A stretch of DNA of 64,000 nucleotides from DATKZH01 sp035528065 (GCA_035528065.1 DATKZH010000046.1:21657-85656), one strand, 5' to 3'. Positions 44,172-53,776 are shown, counted from the first letter of the stretch. Notes: a model not told the origin generated them from the letters alone. Numbers and translations are program-made.

Positions 44172-45152
44172 ATGTCCATCGATGCGTTCCCCCTTGTTCT
44201 GAGACGAACGTCGAGTTGCCGGGCGGCGATCGTCGCCGCCGCCGCCGGCGTGCTCCTGGTCGCCGGCCTTCCGGCCCACGGCCAAGACGCGCTCGAAATC
44301 ACCAGCGATCGATCGGTGGTGAAGGTGGCCGCAGGCGACCGGCCGGTGCTCGAGTACCAGTACGTGCAGCGGCCGAGGAAGCCGTACGTCAAGGCGTGGT
44401 ATTCGCCGGGTGGGGTGAACGTGCTTCGCGACGCCCCGTTCGACCACCTGCACCATCACAGCCTGATGTTCGCCGTGGCCATAGACGGCGTCGACTTCTG
44501 GTCGGAGAACGAGAAGTGCGGCCACGAGAAGCACGTCCGGCTTGCGGACACCTCTTCATCCGTGCGCGACGGCGTGGCGTGGTGCACGCTCGCGCAAGAG
44601 ATCGACTGGGTCGGGCCGGACGCGGAAACGTTAGTGGCCAAGGAGCGGCGCACGGTCGACGTCTGCCGCACCGGCGACCCGGCCGCCTCGCTCGTGGTCT
44701 GGAGCACGTCGCTTGCCGCGCCGCCGGGCAAAGAGTCGGTCACGCTGACCGGTTCGACCTATTTCGGGCTGGGGATGCGGTTTGTGCAGTCGATGGACAC
44801 CGGCGGCCGCTTCGTCAACGCCGACGGCAAGGCGGGCGTGGAGGGCACGAACGACGTCCGCTCCCGTTGGTGCGCCTATTCAGCCGCCGCCGACGGAAAG
44901 CCCGTTACGGTCGCCATGTTCGATTGCCCCGGAAACCCGCGGCACCCGGCCACGTGGTTCACGATGGATTCCCGTTTCGCCTACCTGGCGGCAACCTTGG
45001 GCCTCGATCACGAGCCGCTGGTGGTCAAGGCGGCCGAGCCGCTCGAGCTGCGGTACGCCGTGGCGTTGTGGGACGGGCAGGTCGAGCCGGCCGAGATCGA
45101 GAAGCTCTATGGCCAACTGGTCCGCTGGTCCGCCGAAGCGCAGAAGCCATAG
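44172..45152 (+). CDS. DUF6807 / PmoA-family secreted protein
   Basis: A 326-residue protein with a signal peptide (1-36). The family pattern includes VLEYQYVQRPRKPYVKAWYS, FDHLHHHSLMFA (a His cluster that may bind metal), YFGLGMRFVQSMDTGG, FDCPGNPRHPATWFTMD and LRYAVALWDG. The family is annotated as methane-oxygenase PmoA-like only by name; planctomycete members are secreted and of unknown function. AAGGAGAG lies before ATG 44172. The core palindrome at 44014-44139 is just upstream. Confidence 0.85.
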   Translation: MSIDAFPLVLRRTSSCRAAIVAAAAGVLLVAGLPAHGQDALEITSDRSVVKVAAGDRPVLEYQYVQRPRKPYVKAWYSPGGVNVLRDAPFDHLHHHSLMFAVAIDGVDFWSENEKCGHEKHVRLADTSSSVRDGVAWCTLAQEIDWVGPDAETLVAKERRTVDVCRTGDPAASLVVWSTSLAAPPGKESVTLTGSTYFGLGMRFVQSMDTGGRFVNADGKAGVEGTNDVRSRWCAYSAAADGKPVTVAMFDCPGNPRHPATWFTMDSRFAYLAATLGLDHEPLVVKAAEPLELRYAVALWDGQVEPAEIEKLYGQLVRWSAEAQKP

Positions 45153-45202
45153 CGACGATTCAAGCACACTTTCAACGGACGACCGCGGTTGTCACCAAGC
45201 TC

Positions 45203-45309
45203 GTAGCACAGGCTTCCAGCCTGTATGACTGTAGAACAGGCTTCCAGCCTGTATGATGGCAGCACCGGCAAGGTTTCTGATCCGAGCACAGGCAGGATGC
45301 CTGTGCTAC
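45203..45309. repeat. Palindromic repeat (GTAGCACAGGC family) with internal direct repeats
   Basis: The outer arms are GTAGCACAGGC (45203-45213) and GCCTGTGCTAC (45299-45309). Inside, ACAGGCTTCCAGCCTGTATG occurs twice, each a small palindrome. It occupies the gap between the PmoA gene and the large gene at 45336. Confidence 0.85.
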
Positions 45310-45335
45310 TTGGGGCAACGAAAGGGGGTGCGGTC

Positions 45336-48300
45336 ATGTCCCTCGGGCTCGTGCTTGCGGCCGTGCTGGTGAGCGTGGAAGCACCGGCCGACGACGTGGT
45401 GGTTTCCGACCTCGCCGTCGCAGCCGTCCAACCCACCGCGGACTTCGCGATCGGCACGAGCCCTTACGCGCTGGGAGGGACGTATCTCGAAGCGCAGTCG
45501 CGCCCGGCCTGCTCGCCGCCGGGCAAGATCCGCGTCGCCGCGCCCGAGGGCGCGTACTACGTCTACCTGGCCTGGGTGCGGCACCCGCGCGGGGCCCGGG
45601 ACGTCGCCGTCCGCGTGGGCGACGTGGAAGTCGCCGTCGATCAGACCCGCCTGGCCAACGGGCTCTCGCCGGACGATTGCCCTCGCGACGACATGGGCCG
45701 GTACGAAGGGCTCTGCTCGTCCGGGCTGTTTCGCGTCACGGACCGGCCCATCCGCCTCCGCCCGGGCGACATGGTGGAAATAACCCGATCGGACACGCAG
45801 GCCGACACCGTCACCACGCTCGACTACGTCGTCTTCTCGCCCTCCCTCTACCTGGACGACCTGGGCAGCGACGCGGCGGCCGCCGGCCCGCCTTCGATCA
45901 ACCTGAAGGACTACGGGCGGAGCTTCTCGGGCGACGTGGGCTTTGGGCTCGCGTTTATCGCACCCGAGCAGGAAGACGCAGCCCTTGAGTGGACCGTTCC
46001 GGCCGAAGGGCCGTTCATCGTTTCCGCCCTGCCGAACCGGGGTCGAAGCCGGGCCGAGGTCATTCCGATCGAGATCGAGCTGGACGACGGCCGGTGGGTG
46101 ACGTGTGAGCTGGCCGGGAAGTCGCGCGGGTACGGCCGCGCCGAGTGGCAGCATCTCGGCGTGCTTCGGGCGGCGCGCGGGGCCAAGCTGCGTCTTCGCG
46201 CGGCAAAGGACGCCGACGGGGTCTCCTGCTGCGACCTCTTGCGCCTCGCGCCCGTTTCGGAAGCCGATTTGACGCGGCGCGATCAGGCCCAGTACGAGAC
46301 GTTCACCGTCCAGTGGGAAGACCCGACCGACGAGCGCCCGTGGCTGAAATCCGTGCGTATCGCGTCCACCGAAGAGGGCGACGTCCGGGTCGAGGCCCCG
46401 CGGCCCAAGCCGGGGATGCCGGGCGGCGCGTGCGTCCACGTGGCCCGGAAGATCCTGCCGTTGCTCGGATCGGACGGCGCCACCGGGCTTCCCCTGGAGG
46501 CCAGCGGGTCGTTTCGCGTCGAGCTGGGCGACGACTACGGCTTCACGCTCTCTGCGGCCCAACTCCGCCGCGAGCCGTTCGTGTGGCTTCGGGGCCTGGG
46601 GGTCTTCGCCTGCGCCGACGGCGACTTCGCGTCGAAGCAAGCGGAGATCGCCGCGCGTGCCGCCCAGGTGGAAGCCGCTCGCAAGGAGCCGTTCCGCTCG
46701 ACGAGCGAGCAGTACTTCGAGCTGACCGGATACGACGAGACTCGCGACCGGCTCGAGGACCGGGCCTTCGAGTTCGCCTATCGGACGCCGCGCGGCCCGG
46801 CACCGCGCGTGAGCGAGTCGCTCGCCTCCATGCCGGAGGTCGATTTCCGGTACTTCTGCGACCGGATCCCGGACGTCAAGCACCGGCGGATGTTCCTCGG
46901 CTGGCCCAACGTGTGCCAGGAGTTCTACGTGCTATCGAACGGGTGCATCGGCGTAAGCTCCGGGTCGGGTCACGGCACCGGGCATCCGGCGGCGGAGCAC
47001 TTCACCGTGAGTCTCGGCCTCGGCGACACGCCCACGTTCCGAGAGCACGGCGACCCTTCGGTCACGCAGAGCATCGAGGACGGTTATCACATCATCGTCC
47101 ACACCGAATGGCACGAAGGCGAAACGGGCGCCCGAGCCACCGCGCTCGCCTATCCCTTGGACGGCGAGGAGGTCCGCACGGGCAACGAGCCGCTGGGGGC
47201 GTTCGTGCGGTTCGAGCGCACCTCGGGCGACGCGCCGCTGTGGCTTGCGATCGCGCCCGACTACTGGCGCGGGCCCAAGCAGCCGCTTCAGGACTTGGCC
47301 AAGGCGCGGATCGAAGGCGGGCTCCTGCTGGTCGGCGATCGCGTCGTGCTGGCCGTCGATCATGCCACGGCGTCGGTCGAGTCGGCCGCGGATGAGCGGG
47401 TGCTCGTCAAGATCGTCCCCGATGACCAGCGCGCCGACCTCGTGATCCCCTACGTTGCGGTGGAGAGGCCGCTCGTCGAGCGGGCCGTCAAGCGGGGGTT
47501 CGAAGCGGCCCTGCTGCGGACCAAGCAGTATTGGGACGAGCGGCTGGCCCGCGGGGCGACGATCGACGTGCCCGATCCGGTCGTGGTGAACCAGTACAAG
47601 ACGCTCTACCCCCGCACGCTCGTCACGGGCGACCTGGACACGCAGGGCGACTACGCCCTGAAGACCAGCCCGATCGTCTACGACCGCGTCTGGCTCCACG
47701 CCACGGCCTACGGGATCGAGGGCCTCTCGCGTCGCGGGCATTTTGAGGAGGCCCGGCAGTATCTCGAGGCCGGCTTCCGCTGGCAGGGCTCGCAGGCGAG
47801 CGAGGCCTCCGAGGCGTACACCACCTGGGACGGCTTCTTCACCGCCCCCGAGCGATACACGGCCGTGCTCTGGCTCAACTACCACGGCTGGTTCCAATGG
47901 GCGGCCGCCCGGCACTTCCTCTTCTCCGACGATCGCCCGTGGCTCGACGAAAAGCTCCCCGCCCTGATCAAGAGCCTGGAGTGGACCGTCTCGCAGCGCA
48001 AGCTGACGATGCGGGAGGAGCCGGGCGGGTCGCGCCCGATCAACCACGGGTGGCTGCCGCCGGGGCGGGTGACCGACGGCTCGGGCGGCACCAGCACGTT
48101 CACCGACTGCATCAACTGGATGGGGTTCAACGAAGTGGTGAACGTGCTGGAGCGAATCGACCATCCGCGGGCGGCGGAGTTCCGCCGGGCGGCCGACGAT
48201 TACCGCCGCTGCGTGCTCCGCGGGCTTCGCCTGGCCGCTCGCAGGCGGGAGCCGGTCCGCCTGAACGACGGGGTGTTTGTGCCCTACGTGCCCGGCTATC

Positions 48301-49025
48301 TCGAATCCGACGGCCGCGAGGAGACCATGTGGTACGCCGCCGTCGTGGACGGGGCCCAGGAGGGGATCCTCGATTCGGGCATCGTCCCGCCCGGCGATCC
48401 CATGGAAAGCTGGGTGCTGGGGAACCTCGAAGACAACCTGTTCGTGATGGCCCCCAACTTGGCCGACGAAGGCCACTTCCTCGGCCACGCGTGCGCCTAT
48501 CTCCGCCGCGACCAGCCGGAGCACGCCATCTACACGTTGTACAGCACCTTGGCCACGCAATCCGCCCGGCAAACGCTCACCACCTACGAGCATCGCTCGT
48601 GGGGGGCGAGGCGGGTCTACGACCTGGCGCCCTGGCCGATGGGCTATTACACCCGGCTCTTGACCGGAATGCTCTGCTACGACGAGGGGGACGAGCTGGT
48701 CTACTGCCGGGCGACGCCCCGGGCCTGGCTCGAGCCGGGAGGGGAGATCCGCGTCGAGCGGCTCCAGACCCGCTTCGGCCCCACGAGCTTCCGCCTCGAG
48801 GCCGAACAAGATCGCGTCACCGGCCTGATCGAGCTGCCCACGCGGTATCGCCCGCGGGCAACGAAGCTGCGGATTCGCACGCGCGGCAAGCTCACGTCCG
48901 TCAGGCTCAACGGCGAACCGGCCCCGCTCGACGAGGCGACGGGCACGGTCACGCTGCCGAGCGACGCGGCCCGGGTCCGGGTGGAGGCAGTCGTCCGCCG
49001 CGGGCAAGGATTGGCCGAGAAATAA
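45336..49025 (+). CDS. Large secreted six-hairpin-glycosidase-like protein
   Basis: A 1229-residue protein. ATG 45336 is chosen because AGGGGGTG lies six bases upstream and a signal peptide follows (1-17). Residues 20-330 are beta-rich and may contain carbohydrate-binding modules. Residues about 760-1130 resemble an (alpha/alpha)6 barrel of the six-hairpin glycosidase type: YKTLYPRTLVTGDLDTQGDY, YDRVWLHATAYGIEGLSRRG, EAYTTWDGFFTAPERY and TTYEHRSWGARR. Substrate unknown. The last residues Gly-Leu-Ala-Glu-Lys and the stop codon are encoded by the repeat element at 49008-49131. Confidence 0.75.
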   Translation: MSLGLVLAAVLVSVEAPADDVVVSDLAVAAVQPTADFAIGTSPYALGGTYLEAQSRPACSPPGKIRVAAPEGAYYVYLAWVRHPRGARDVAVRVGDVEVAVDQTRLANGLSPDDCPRDDMGRYEGLCSSGLFRVTDRPIRLRPGDMVEITRSDTQADTVTTLDYVVFSPSLYLDDLGSDAAAAGPPSINLKDYGRSFSGDVGFGLAFIAPEQEDAALEWTVPAEGPFIVSALPNRGRSRAEVIPIEIELDDGRWVTCELAGKSRGYGRAEWQHLGVLRAARGAKLRLRAAKDADGVSCCDLLRLAPVSEADLTRRDQAQYETFTVQWEDPTDERPWLKSVRIASTEEGDVRVEAPRPKPGMPGGACVHVARKILPLLGSDGATGLPLEASGSFRVELGDDYGFTLSAAQLRREPFVWLRGLGVFACADGDFASKQAEIAARAAQVEAARKEPFRSTSEQYFELTGYDETRDRLEDRAFEFAYRTPRGPAPRVSESLASMPEVDFRYFCDRIPDVKHRRMFLGWPNVCQEFYVLSNGCIGVSSGSGHGTGHPAAEHFTVSLGLGDTPTFREHGDPSVTQSIEDGYHIIVHTEWHEGETGARATALAYPLDGEEVRTGNEPLGAFVRFERTSGDAPLWLAIAPDYWRGPKQPLQDLAKARIEGGLLLVGDRVVLAVDHATASVESAADERVLVKIVPDDQRADLVIPYVAVERPLVERAVKRGFEAALLRTKQYWDERLARGATIDVPDPVVVNQYKTLYPRTLVTGDLDTQGDYALKTSPIVYDRVWLHATAYGIEGLSRRGHFEEARQYLEAGFRWQGSQASEASEAYTTWDGFFTAPERYTAVLWLNYHGWFQWAAARHFLFSDDRPWLDEKLPALIKSLEWTVSQRKLTMREEPGGSRPINHGWLPPGRVTDGSGGTSTFTDCINWMGFNEVVNVLERIDHPRAAEFRRAADDYRRCVLRGLRLAARRREPVRLNDGVFVPYVPGYLESDGREETMWYAAVVDGAQEGILDSGIVPPGDPMESWVLGNLEDNLFVMAPNLADEGHFLGHACAYLRRDQPEHAIYTLYSTLATQSARQTLTTYEHRSWGARRVYDLAPWPMGYYTRLLTGMLCYDEGDELVYCRATPRAWLEPGGEIRVERLQTRFGPTSFRLEAEQDRVTGLIELPTRYRPRATKLRIRTRGKLTSVRLNGEPAPLDEATGTVTLPSDAARVRVEAVVRRGQGLAEK

Positions 49026-49131
49026 CTCCCGCATCTGCGGAGTAGTAGGCACACGGCGTGTGCCGTAACCGGCGGACGGCACACGGCGTGTGCCTGCTAC
49101 TGAAGCCGGGAAGTTATTCTTCGGCCGATCC
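49008..49131. repeat. 124-bp MITE-like inverted-repeat element, copy C
   Basis: Same element as 2451-2573 in the opposite orientation and nearly identical over its full length. The ends are GGATTGGCCGAG (left, slightly diverged) and TTCGGCCGATCC (right), and the centre is the AGGCACACGGCGTG palindrome. The left end lies inside the upstream gene and provides its last five codons and stop codon TAA (49023-49025). Confidence 0.88.
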
Positions 49132-49276
49132 TAAGTCGATCGACGCAGTCAGCAATGAGGAATGAGCGGGGCATGGTTGCCGGCGACGGGTCTGCGGGTA
49201 TACTGCACGGAGGCCGTTGTGCACCCGTGCAGCCGCGTACCGCTCATCACTTCGCGTCTTTCCCTGGAGAACCGAC

Positions 49277-50392
49277 ATGGACGCGTCCAACCTCGACGTG
49301 GGGGCGATCATCGACTCGCTGAGCGACGGCGTCTACGTCTGCGATCTCGACCGCCGGATCACCTACTGGAGCAAGTCGGCCGAGCGGATTACCGGTTGGA
49401 CGGCCGAGGACGTGGTCGGGCGCCAGTGCTTCGACGACGTCCTCTGCCACATCGACAAGGACGGGCATCGGTTGTGCGGCGAGGAGTTCTGCCCCTTGCA
49501 CCGGGCAATCATCACCGCCACCGGCAGCAAGGGCTCGCTCCTGGTGTATGCGAAGGGGAAGGACGGTCGGCGGATCCCGATGCAGGTGAGCGTCGCCCCC
49601 ATCCGCGATGCTTCCGGAGAGGTGATCGGCGGCGTGGAGACGTTCCGAGACGCCTCGGCCGCGGTCCACGATTTGGAGAGGGCCCAGGCCATCCAACAGC
49701 TCGCCTTGCAGCACGACCTGCCCGAGGATAGCCGGGTGACGTTCACCGCGCACTACATCCCGCACGGGATCATCGGCGGCGACTACTACGCCATCAGGAA
49801 GCTCGATGAGGACCGATATGGCCTGATCGTGGCCGACGTGACCGGCCACGGCATCGCCGCGGCCCTCTACACGATGCACCTCAGCTCGTTGTGGGAGCGA
49901 TACCACCACCTGCTGGCGAGTCCCGTGGAATTCGCCGGGAGGATGAACGAGGAGTTGGTCCGCCTGGTCAAGTGCGACGCGTCGTTTGCCACGGCCGTGT
50001 GCGGCCTGATCGACCTGGCCGGCGGCGTGTTCCGATTTGCCGGGACCGGAGGGCCGCCCGTGCTGCTGGTGCGCCCGGAAGGGGCTTTCGAGCGCATCGA
50101 AAACCCGGGGCTCCCGCTGGCCATCATGGAGGGGGCCACCTACGAGGAGGCCCGCGTCGAGATTCACCCGGGCGACCGCCTCCTCCTGTTCAGCGACGGG
50201 GCGATCGAGGTGCACAACGCCGCCGAGGAGATGCTGGGCATCGACGGGCTGATCGACATTCTGAAACGGCAGGGGTATCCCACCGACGATATTCGGATGG
50301 ACGCCCTGGAAGAGGAGCTGCTGAAGTACTCCAACGCGATCCGTCTGGAGGACGACCTGACGTTGCTTGAGGTGCGCCTGGAAGGGCCGTGA
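49277..50392 (+). CDS. PAS-domain PP2C (SpoIIE/RsbU-type) phosphatase
   Basis: A 371-residue cytoplasmic protein. The PAS domain (about 8-125) contains ERITGWTAEDVVGRQCFDDV and a Cys/His-rich insertion (CHIDKDGHRLCGEEFCPLH) that may bind haem or metal. A PP2C-type phosphatase domain follows (about 165-365), with HGIIGGDYYAI, VADVTGHGIAAAL, GGPPVLL and LFSDGAIEVHN, and its Asp residues should bind two metal ions. Such proteins dephosphorylate anti-anti-sigma factors in partner-switching pathways. ATG 49277 follows GGAGA. Confidence 0.88.
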   Translation: MDASNLDVGAIIDSLSDGVYVCDLDRRITYWSKSAERITGWTAEDVVGRQCFDDVLCHIDKDGHRLCGEEFCPLHRAIITATGSKGSLLVYAKGKDGRRIPMQVSVAPIRDASGEVIGGVETFRDASAAVHDLERAQAIQQLALQHDLPEDSRVTFTAHYIPHGIIGGDYYAIRKLDEDRYGLIVADVTGHGIAAALYTMHLSSLWERYHHLLASPVEFAGRMNEELVRLVKCDASFATAVCGLIDLAGGVFRFAGTGGPPVLLVRPEGAFERIENPGLPLAIMEGATYEEARVEIHPGDRLLLFSDGAIEVHNAAEEMLGIDGLIDILKRQGYPTDDIRMDALEEELLKYSNAIRLEDDLTLLEVRLEGP

Positions 50393-50573
50393 AGGCTTCG
50401 GCCTGCCGGTTGTCGTCGAAGACCTCCTCTGGGTGCTGCTTGCCCAGGGCCTCCCGTAGGTGCTTGTTGCTCGCCGCCCAGCGGGAGGTTACGATCACGT
50501 ATCGAGACCGGGACAGCCGAAATGCCCTGGCGCGGACATCCAGAAAACCACGGCGAATGGGGAGGAAGTCGAG

Positions 50574-52364
50574 ATGAGACAGGCGATCCTTACCGCGGCG
50601 ATGTTGGCGTTGGCTTCGATGCTACCGTGGGCCGACGCGCAATCCGCCGGCACCCAGTTCTTCGTCGCCCCCGGCGGCAGCGACGAAAACGCCGGCACCC
50701 AGGAGAAACCCTTCGCCACGATCGGCAAGGCGAGAGACGCCGTCCGGCAGTTGATCGCCGCCGGGCTTGCCGCCGACGTGAAGGTTGTGATCCGCGAAGG
50801 CACCTACCGGATCGAAGAGCCGCTCGCGTTCGGCCCGGAGGATTCGGGGACCGACGAGCACGCGATCACGTACGCGGCCGCCCCGGGCGAGAAGGTGGTC
50901 GTAAGCGGCGGGCGGCCGATCAACGGCTGGAAGCGGGGCCAGGGCGAGATCTGGACGGCCCAGGTGCCCGGCGTCGGCGAGGGCAAGTGGTATCCGCGGC
51001 ACCTCTGGGTGAACGGCCGCCGCGCCGTCCGCGCCCGAACGCCCAACAAGGATGACGAGAATCCCTGCCGGCAACTCAAGGGCGCCGACCTGGCGGCCGA
51101 CCTCTCCCGCTACACGCTCACGGCCCCCGCCGGCCTGCTCGGCGATTGGTCGAACCCGGCGGATATCGAGGTGATGGTCGCCGGGAATTGGGCGATCAAC
51201 CGGCTGCCGGTCCAGAGCATCGATCCGGGCGCCGGCGTCGTCGTGCTGGCCCCGCCGCACGCGCAAGGGCACAGCGCCATCCGCCCCGGACCGGGCCGCT
51301 GGTGCTGCTTCGAGAACGCCCCCGAGATGCTCGACCAGCCGGGCGAGTGGTATCTGGATCGCAAGACCGGCGTGCTGAGCTACTGGCCGCCGGCCGGGGA
51401 AGACATGGCCGCGGCTGAGGTCATCGCCCCCATGGCCGAGCGGCTCGTCGAGGTGAAGGGCACGCCCGACGAGCCCGTGCGCAACCTGCATTTCCAGGGC
51501 GTCCGCTTCGAGCACACCCATCTCGATCTCCCCGAGGGCGGCTACATGGGCATCCAGGCGTGCCACTGTACCGTGGGCAAGGACTGGACGCGGCCCTGGG
51601 GTCGCGTGCCCGCGGCCATCCGCTGGGACTACGTCGAGAAATCGAGCATCGAGGACTGCACGATGGCCCGCCTCAGCGGCTGCGGGATCGAGCTGGTGAC
51701 GAGCTGCCACGACAACGTCGTCGAGGGCAACCACGTCTTCGACGTGAGCGGCAACGGGATCATGCTCGGCGGGCCGCGCGCCGAGGCCGAGGTGCCCAAG
51801 CGGGACCGCATCGCCAACAACCACGTGCACGCCTGCGGCGTCGAGTACTACGGCGCGATCGGCATCTGGATCGGTTTCGCCCAGCAGGCCCGGGTCGCCC
51901 ACAACCTGGTCCACGATCTCCCCTACAGCGGGATCTCCGTCGGCTGGCAGTGGAACCCCGAGCCGACGCCCTGCAAGGAGATCCTGGTCGAGGCCAACGA
52001 CGTCTACGACGTGATGAACCGGCTCTGCGACGGAGGGTGCATCTACACCCTGGGGTTCCAGCCGGGCACCGTGTTCCGCGCCAACCACCTGCACGACGTC
52101 CACCGCAGCCGCTACGCCCAAGGCGCCCCCAACAACGGCATGTTCATCGACCAGGGCAGCAAGGGCTACCTCTTCGAAGAGAACGTGATCTACAACACGG
52201 CCGCCGAGCTGGTACGCTTCAACCAGTGCCAACGCGACTGGCACACCTGGCGCGACAACCACATCGGCGAGCCCGCCGAGGTGAAAGCGTCGGGCAAGGA
52301 GATCATCGCCAAGGCGGGGCTGGAGCCGCCGTATCGCAAGCGGCTGATGGAAGCGGGCGACTGA
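50574..52364 (+). CDS. Secreted right-handed parallel beta-helix protein
   Basis: A 596-residue protein with a signal peptide (1-22). The N-terminal motif FVAPGGSDENAGTQEKPFAT and IREGTYRIEEPLAFGPEDSG is typical of the DUF1565/parallel beta-helix families of polysaccharide lyases and glycosidases. Helical coils with right-handed repeats continue through about residues 300-560 (DNVVEGNHVFDVSGNGIMLG, IANNHVHACGVEYYGAIGIW). It likely acts on a carbohydrate outside the cytoplasm. GGGGAGGAAG lies before ATG 50574. The stop codon lies inside the first copy of a 25-bp direct repeat. Confidence 0.85.
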   Translation: MRQAILTAAMLALASMLPWADAQSAGTQFFVAPGGSDENAGTQEKPFATIGKARDAVRQLIAAGLAADVKVVIREGTYRIEEPLAFGPEDSGTDEHAITYAAAPGEKVVVSGGRPINGWKRGQGEIWTAQVPGVGEGKWYPRHLWVNGRRAVRARTPNKDDENPCRQLKGADLAADLSRYTLTAPAGLLGDWSNPADIEVMVAGNWAINRLPVQSIDPGAGVVVLAPPHAQGHSAIRPGPGRWCCFENAPEMLDQPGEWYLDRKTGVLSYWPPAGEDMAAAEVIAPMAERLVEVKGTPDEPVRNLHFQGVRFEHTHLDLPEGGYMGIQACHCTVGKDWTRPWGRVPAAIRWDYVEKSSIEDCTMARLSGCGIELVTSCHDNVVEGNHVFDVSGNGIMLGGPRAEAEVPKRDRIANNHVHACGVEYYGAIGIWIGFAQQARVAHNLVHDLPYSGISVGWQWNPEPTPCKEILVEANDVYDVMNRLCDGGCIYTLGFQPGTVFRANHLHDVHRSRYAQGAPNNGMFIDQGSKGYLFEENVIYNTAAELVRFNQCQRDWHTWRDNHIGEPAEVKASGKEIIAKAGLEPPYRKRLMEAGD

Positions 52365-52384
52365 CGAGGAGCGTTGCGCAGAGG
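52360..52384 (+). repeat. 25-bp direct repeat, copy 1
   Basis: It begins ACTGACGAGGAGCGTTGCGC and matches 52615-52639 exactly over 25 bases. It contains the stop codon of the beta-helix gene. The two copies bracket about 230 bases of palindromic repeat sequence. Confidence 0.9.
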
Positions 52385-52614
52385 GTAACCGTTCATCGTT
52401 CCCACGTTTTGCGTGGGAACGCACTGGGCGGGACGTTTCGCGTCCGGAAACGCCTTGTGCTCGCCTTGCCGAGCGTCCGCGGGCGCGACGCAAGGCGTGG
52501 CAGGTCTTGGGTTGCTCGGCCGAATCGTGGGAGACAGCGTGTTTGGCGGCGAGGCGGAGCCTCGCGTTAGGGCGTTCCCAGGCAGAGCCTGGGAACGAGA
52601 GGGATAAACGGGGA
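52385..52614. repeat. Inserted palindrome cassette between direct repeats
   Basis: It contains CGTTCCCACG-TTTTG-CGTGGGAACG at its left, GCGAGGCGGAGCCTCGC near 52550-52566 and CGTTCCCAGGCAGAGCCTGG at its right. The right-hand hairpins match those at 36418-36570. Non-coding. The flanking 25-bp direct repeats suggest insertion between the beta-helix and PilT-like genes. Confidence 0.8.
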
Positions 52615-52639
52615 ACTGACGAGGAGCGTTGCGCAGAGG
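52615..52639 (+). repeat. 25-bp direct repeat, copy 2
   Basis: Identical to 52360-52384. It ends six bases before ATG 52646 of the PilT-like gene and supplies its likely Shine-Dalgarno (AGAGG). Confidence 0.9.
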
Positions 52640-52645
52640 CTTTCC

Positions 52646-53737
52646 ATGAGCACTACCGAACGCGACCCCGTCTGCCCGGATCGGGTGCGAAGCTGGCTGG
52701 CACAAGCGGTCGAGGCGGGAGCGTCGGACCTGCACGTGGTCGCGGACCATCCGCCCGTCCTGCGCGTCCACGGAGAGTTGCGCCGGTTGGACGAGGCCCC
52801 GCTGGACGGCGAAGCGGCCCGAGGACTGCTCGCGCCCCTTTGTCCGGCCGAGGCGATGGATCGCTTCCGGGCCGACAAGAACGTCGACTTCTCGCTGGAG
52901 CTGCCCCTCGGTGACCGGCGGCAGCGATTCCGTGCCAACTATTTTGTGAGCGGCCGGCGGATGGGGGCCTGTTTTCGGGTGATCCCGGACGTGATTCCCG
53001 ACTTCGAGTGGGCGGGGTTTCCCGAGGCGCTGGCCCGGCGGCTCGCCCACTGCCGCAACGGACTGGTGCTCATCTCCGGGGTGGCCGGGTCGGGGAAGAC
53101 GACGTCGCTGGCGATGATCATCAATCTGCTCAACCGGGAGGGGGGATATCGCATCATTACGGTCGAGGAGCCGGTCGAGTACCTGTTTCCCAAGACGCCG
53201 GGGTCGGTCGTCACGCAGCGCGAGGTCGGCCCGGACGTCCACACGTTCGCCGACGGCCTGAAGTTCGGGCTTCGCCAGGACCCCGACGTGATCCTGGTCG
53301 GAGAGATCCGCGACCGGGAGACCGCGCAGATGGCGCTCAGTGCGGCCGAGACGGGCCACCTCGTCCTCTCCACGCTGCACACCCGCGATGCCAAAGGCGC
53401 GATCTCCCGGTATACCGACATCTTCCCCCAGAGCGCGCAGCGCGAGATCCGTTCCCAGCTCTCCTTGAGCCTCCGAGCGGTGATCAGCCAGCACCTTCTC
53501 CCCAGCGTCCAACCGGGCGAGAAGCGAGTGCTCGCGATGGAGATCATGTTCAACAACTCGCCCAACGCCAGCGCCATTCGGTTCGGCAAGGTCGAGTCGA
53601 TCGACAACAACATCCTCACCGGCCGAGCCGAGGGGATGGTCACGCTCGACGAGTCGATCAAACGCCTGCTCCGCGAGGGCCGGATCAGCCGGGAAACGGC
53701 GGAGCGCTACATCAGCAGCCCGGCCCGCCTTGGTTAG
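52646..53737 (+). CDS. PilT/PilU-type twitching motility ATPase
   Basis: A 363-residue secretion-family hexameric ATPase. Walker A GVAGSGKTT is at 145-153, the Asp box IITVEEPVEY near 170-179, Walker B DVILVGEIRD around 214-223 and the His box TLHTRDAKGAI at 243-253. The N-terminal PAS-like domain contains AVEAGASDLHVVADHPPVLR. It should power type IV pilus retraction or a related machine on the inner face of the cytoplasmic membrane. No other pil genes are in the window. Confidence 0.93.
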   Translation: MSTTERDPVCPDRVRSWLAQAVEAGASDLHVVADHPPVLRVHGELRRLDEAPLDGEAARGLLAPLCPAEAMDRFRADKNVDFSLELPLGDRRQRFRANYFVSGRRMGACFRVIPDVIPDFEWAGFPEALARRLAHCRNGLVLISGVAGSGKTTSLAMIINLLNREGGYRIITVEEPVEYLFPKTPGSVVTQREVGPDVHTFADGLKFGLRQDPDVILVGEIRDRETAQMALSAAETGHLVLSTLHTRDAKGAISRYTDIFPQSAQREIRSQLSLSLRAVISQHLLPSVQPGEKRVLAMEIMFNNSPNASAIRFGKVESIDNNILTGRAEGMVTLDESIKRLLREGRISRETAERYISSPARLG

Positions 53738-53776
53738 TGACACCGTGCCTTCCTTGCTGAACGGAGAGATGCTCCC

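Noticed and set aside
46932..49082. 716-residue minus-strand frame opposite the large six-hairpin-like gene
   Set aside because: No start signal or domain; the plus-strand gene has a signal peptide and good ribosome binding site.
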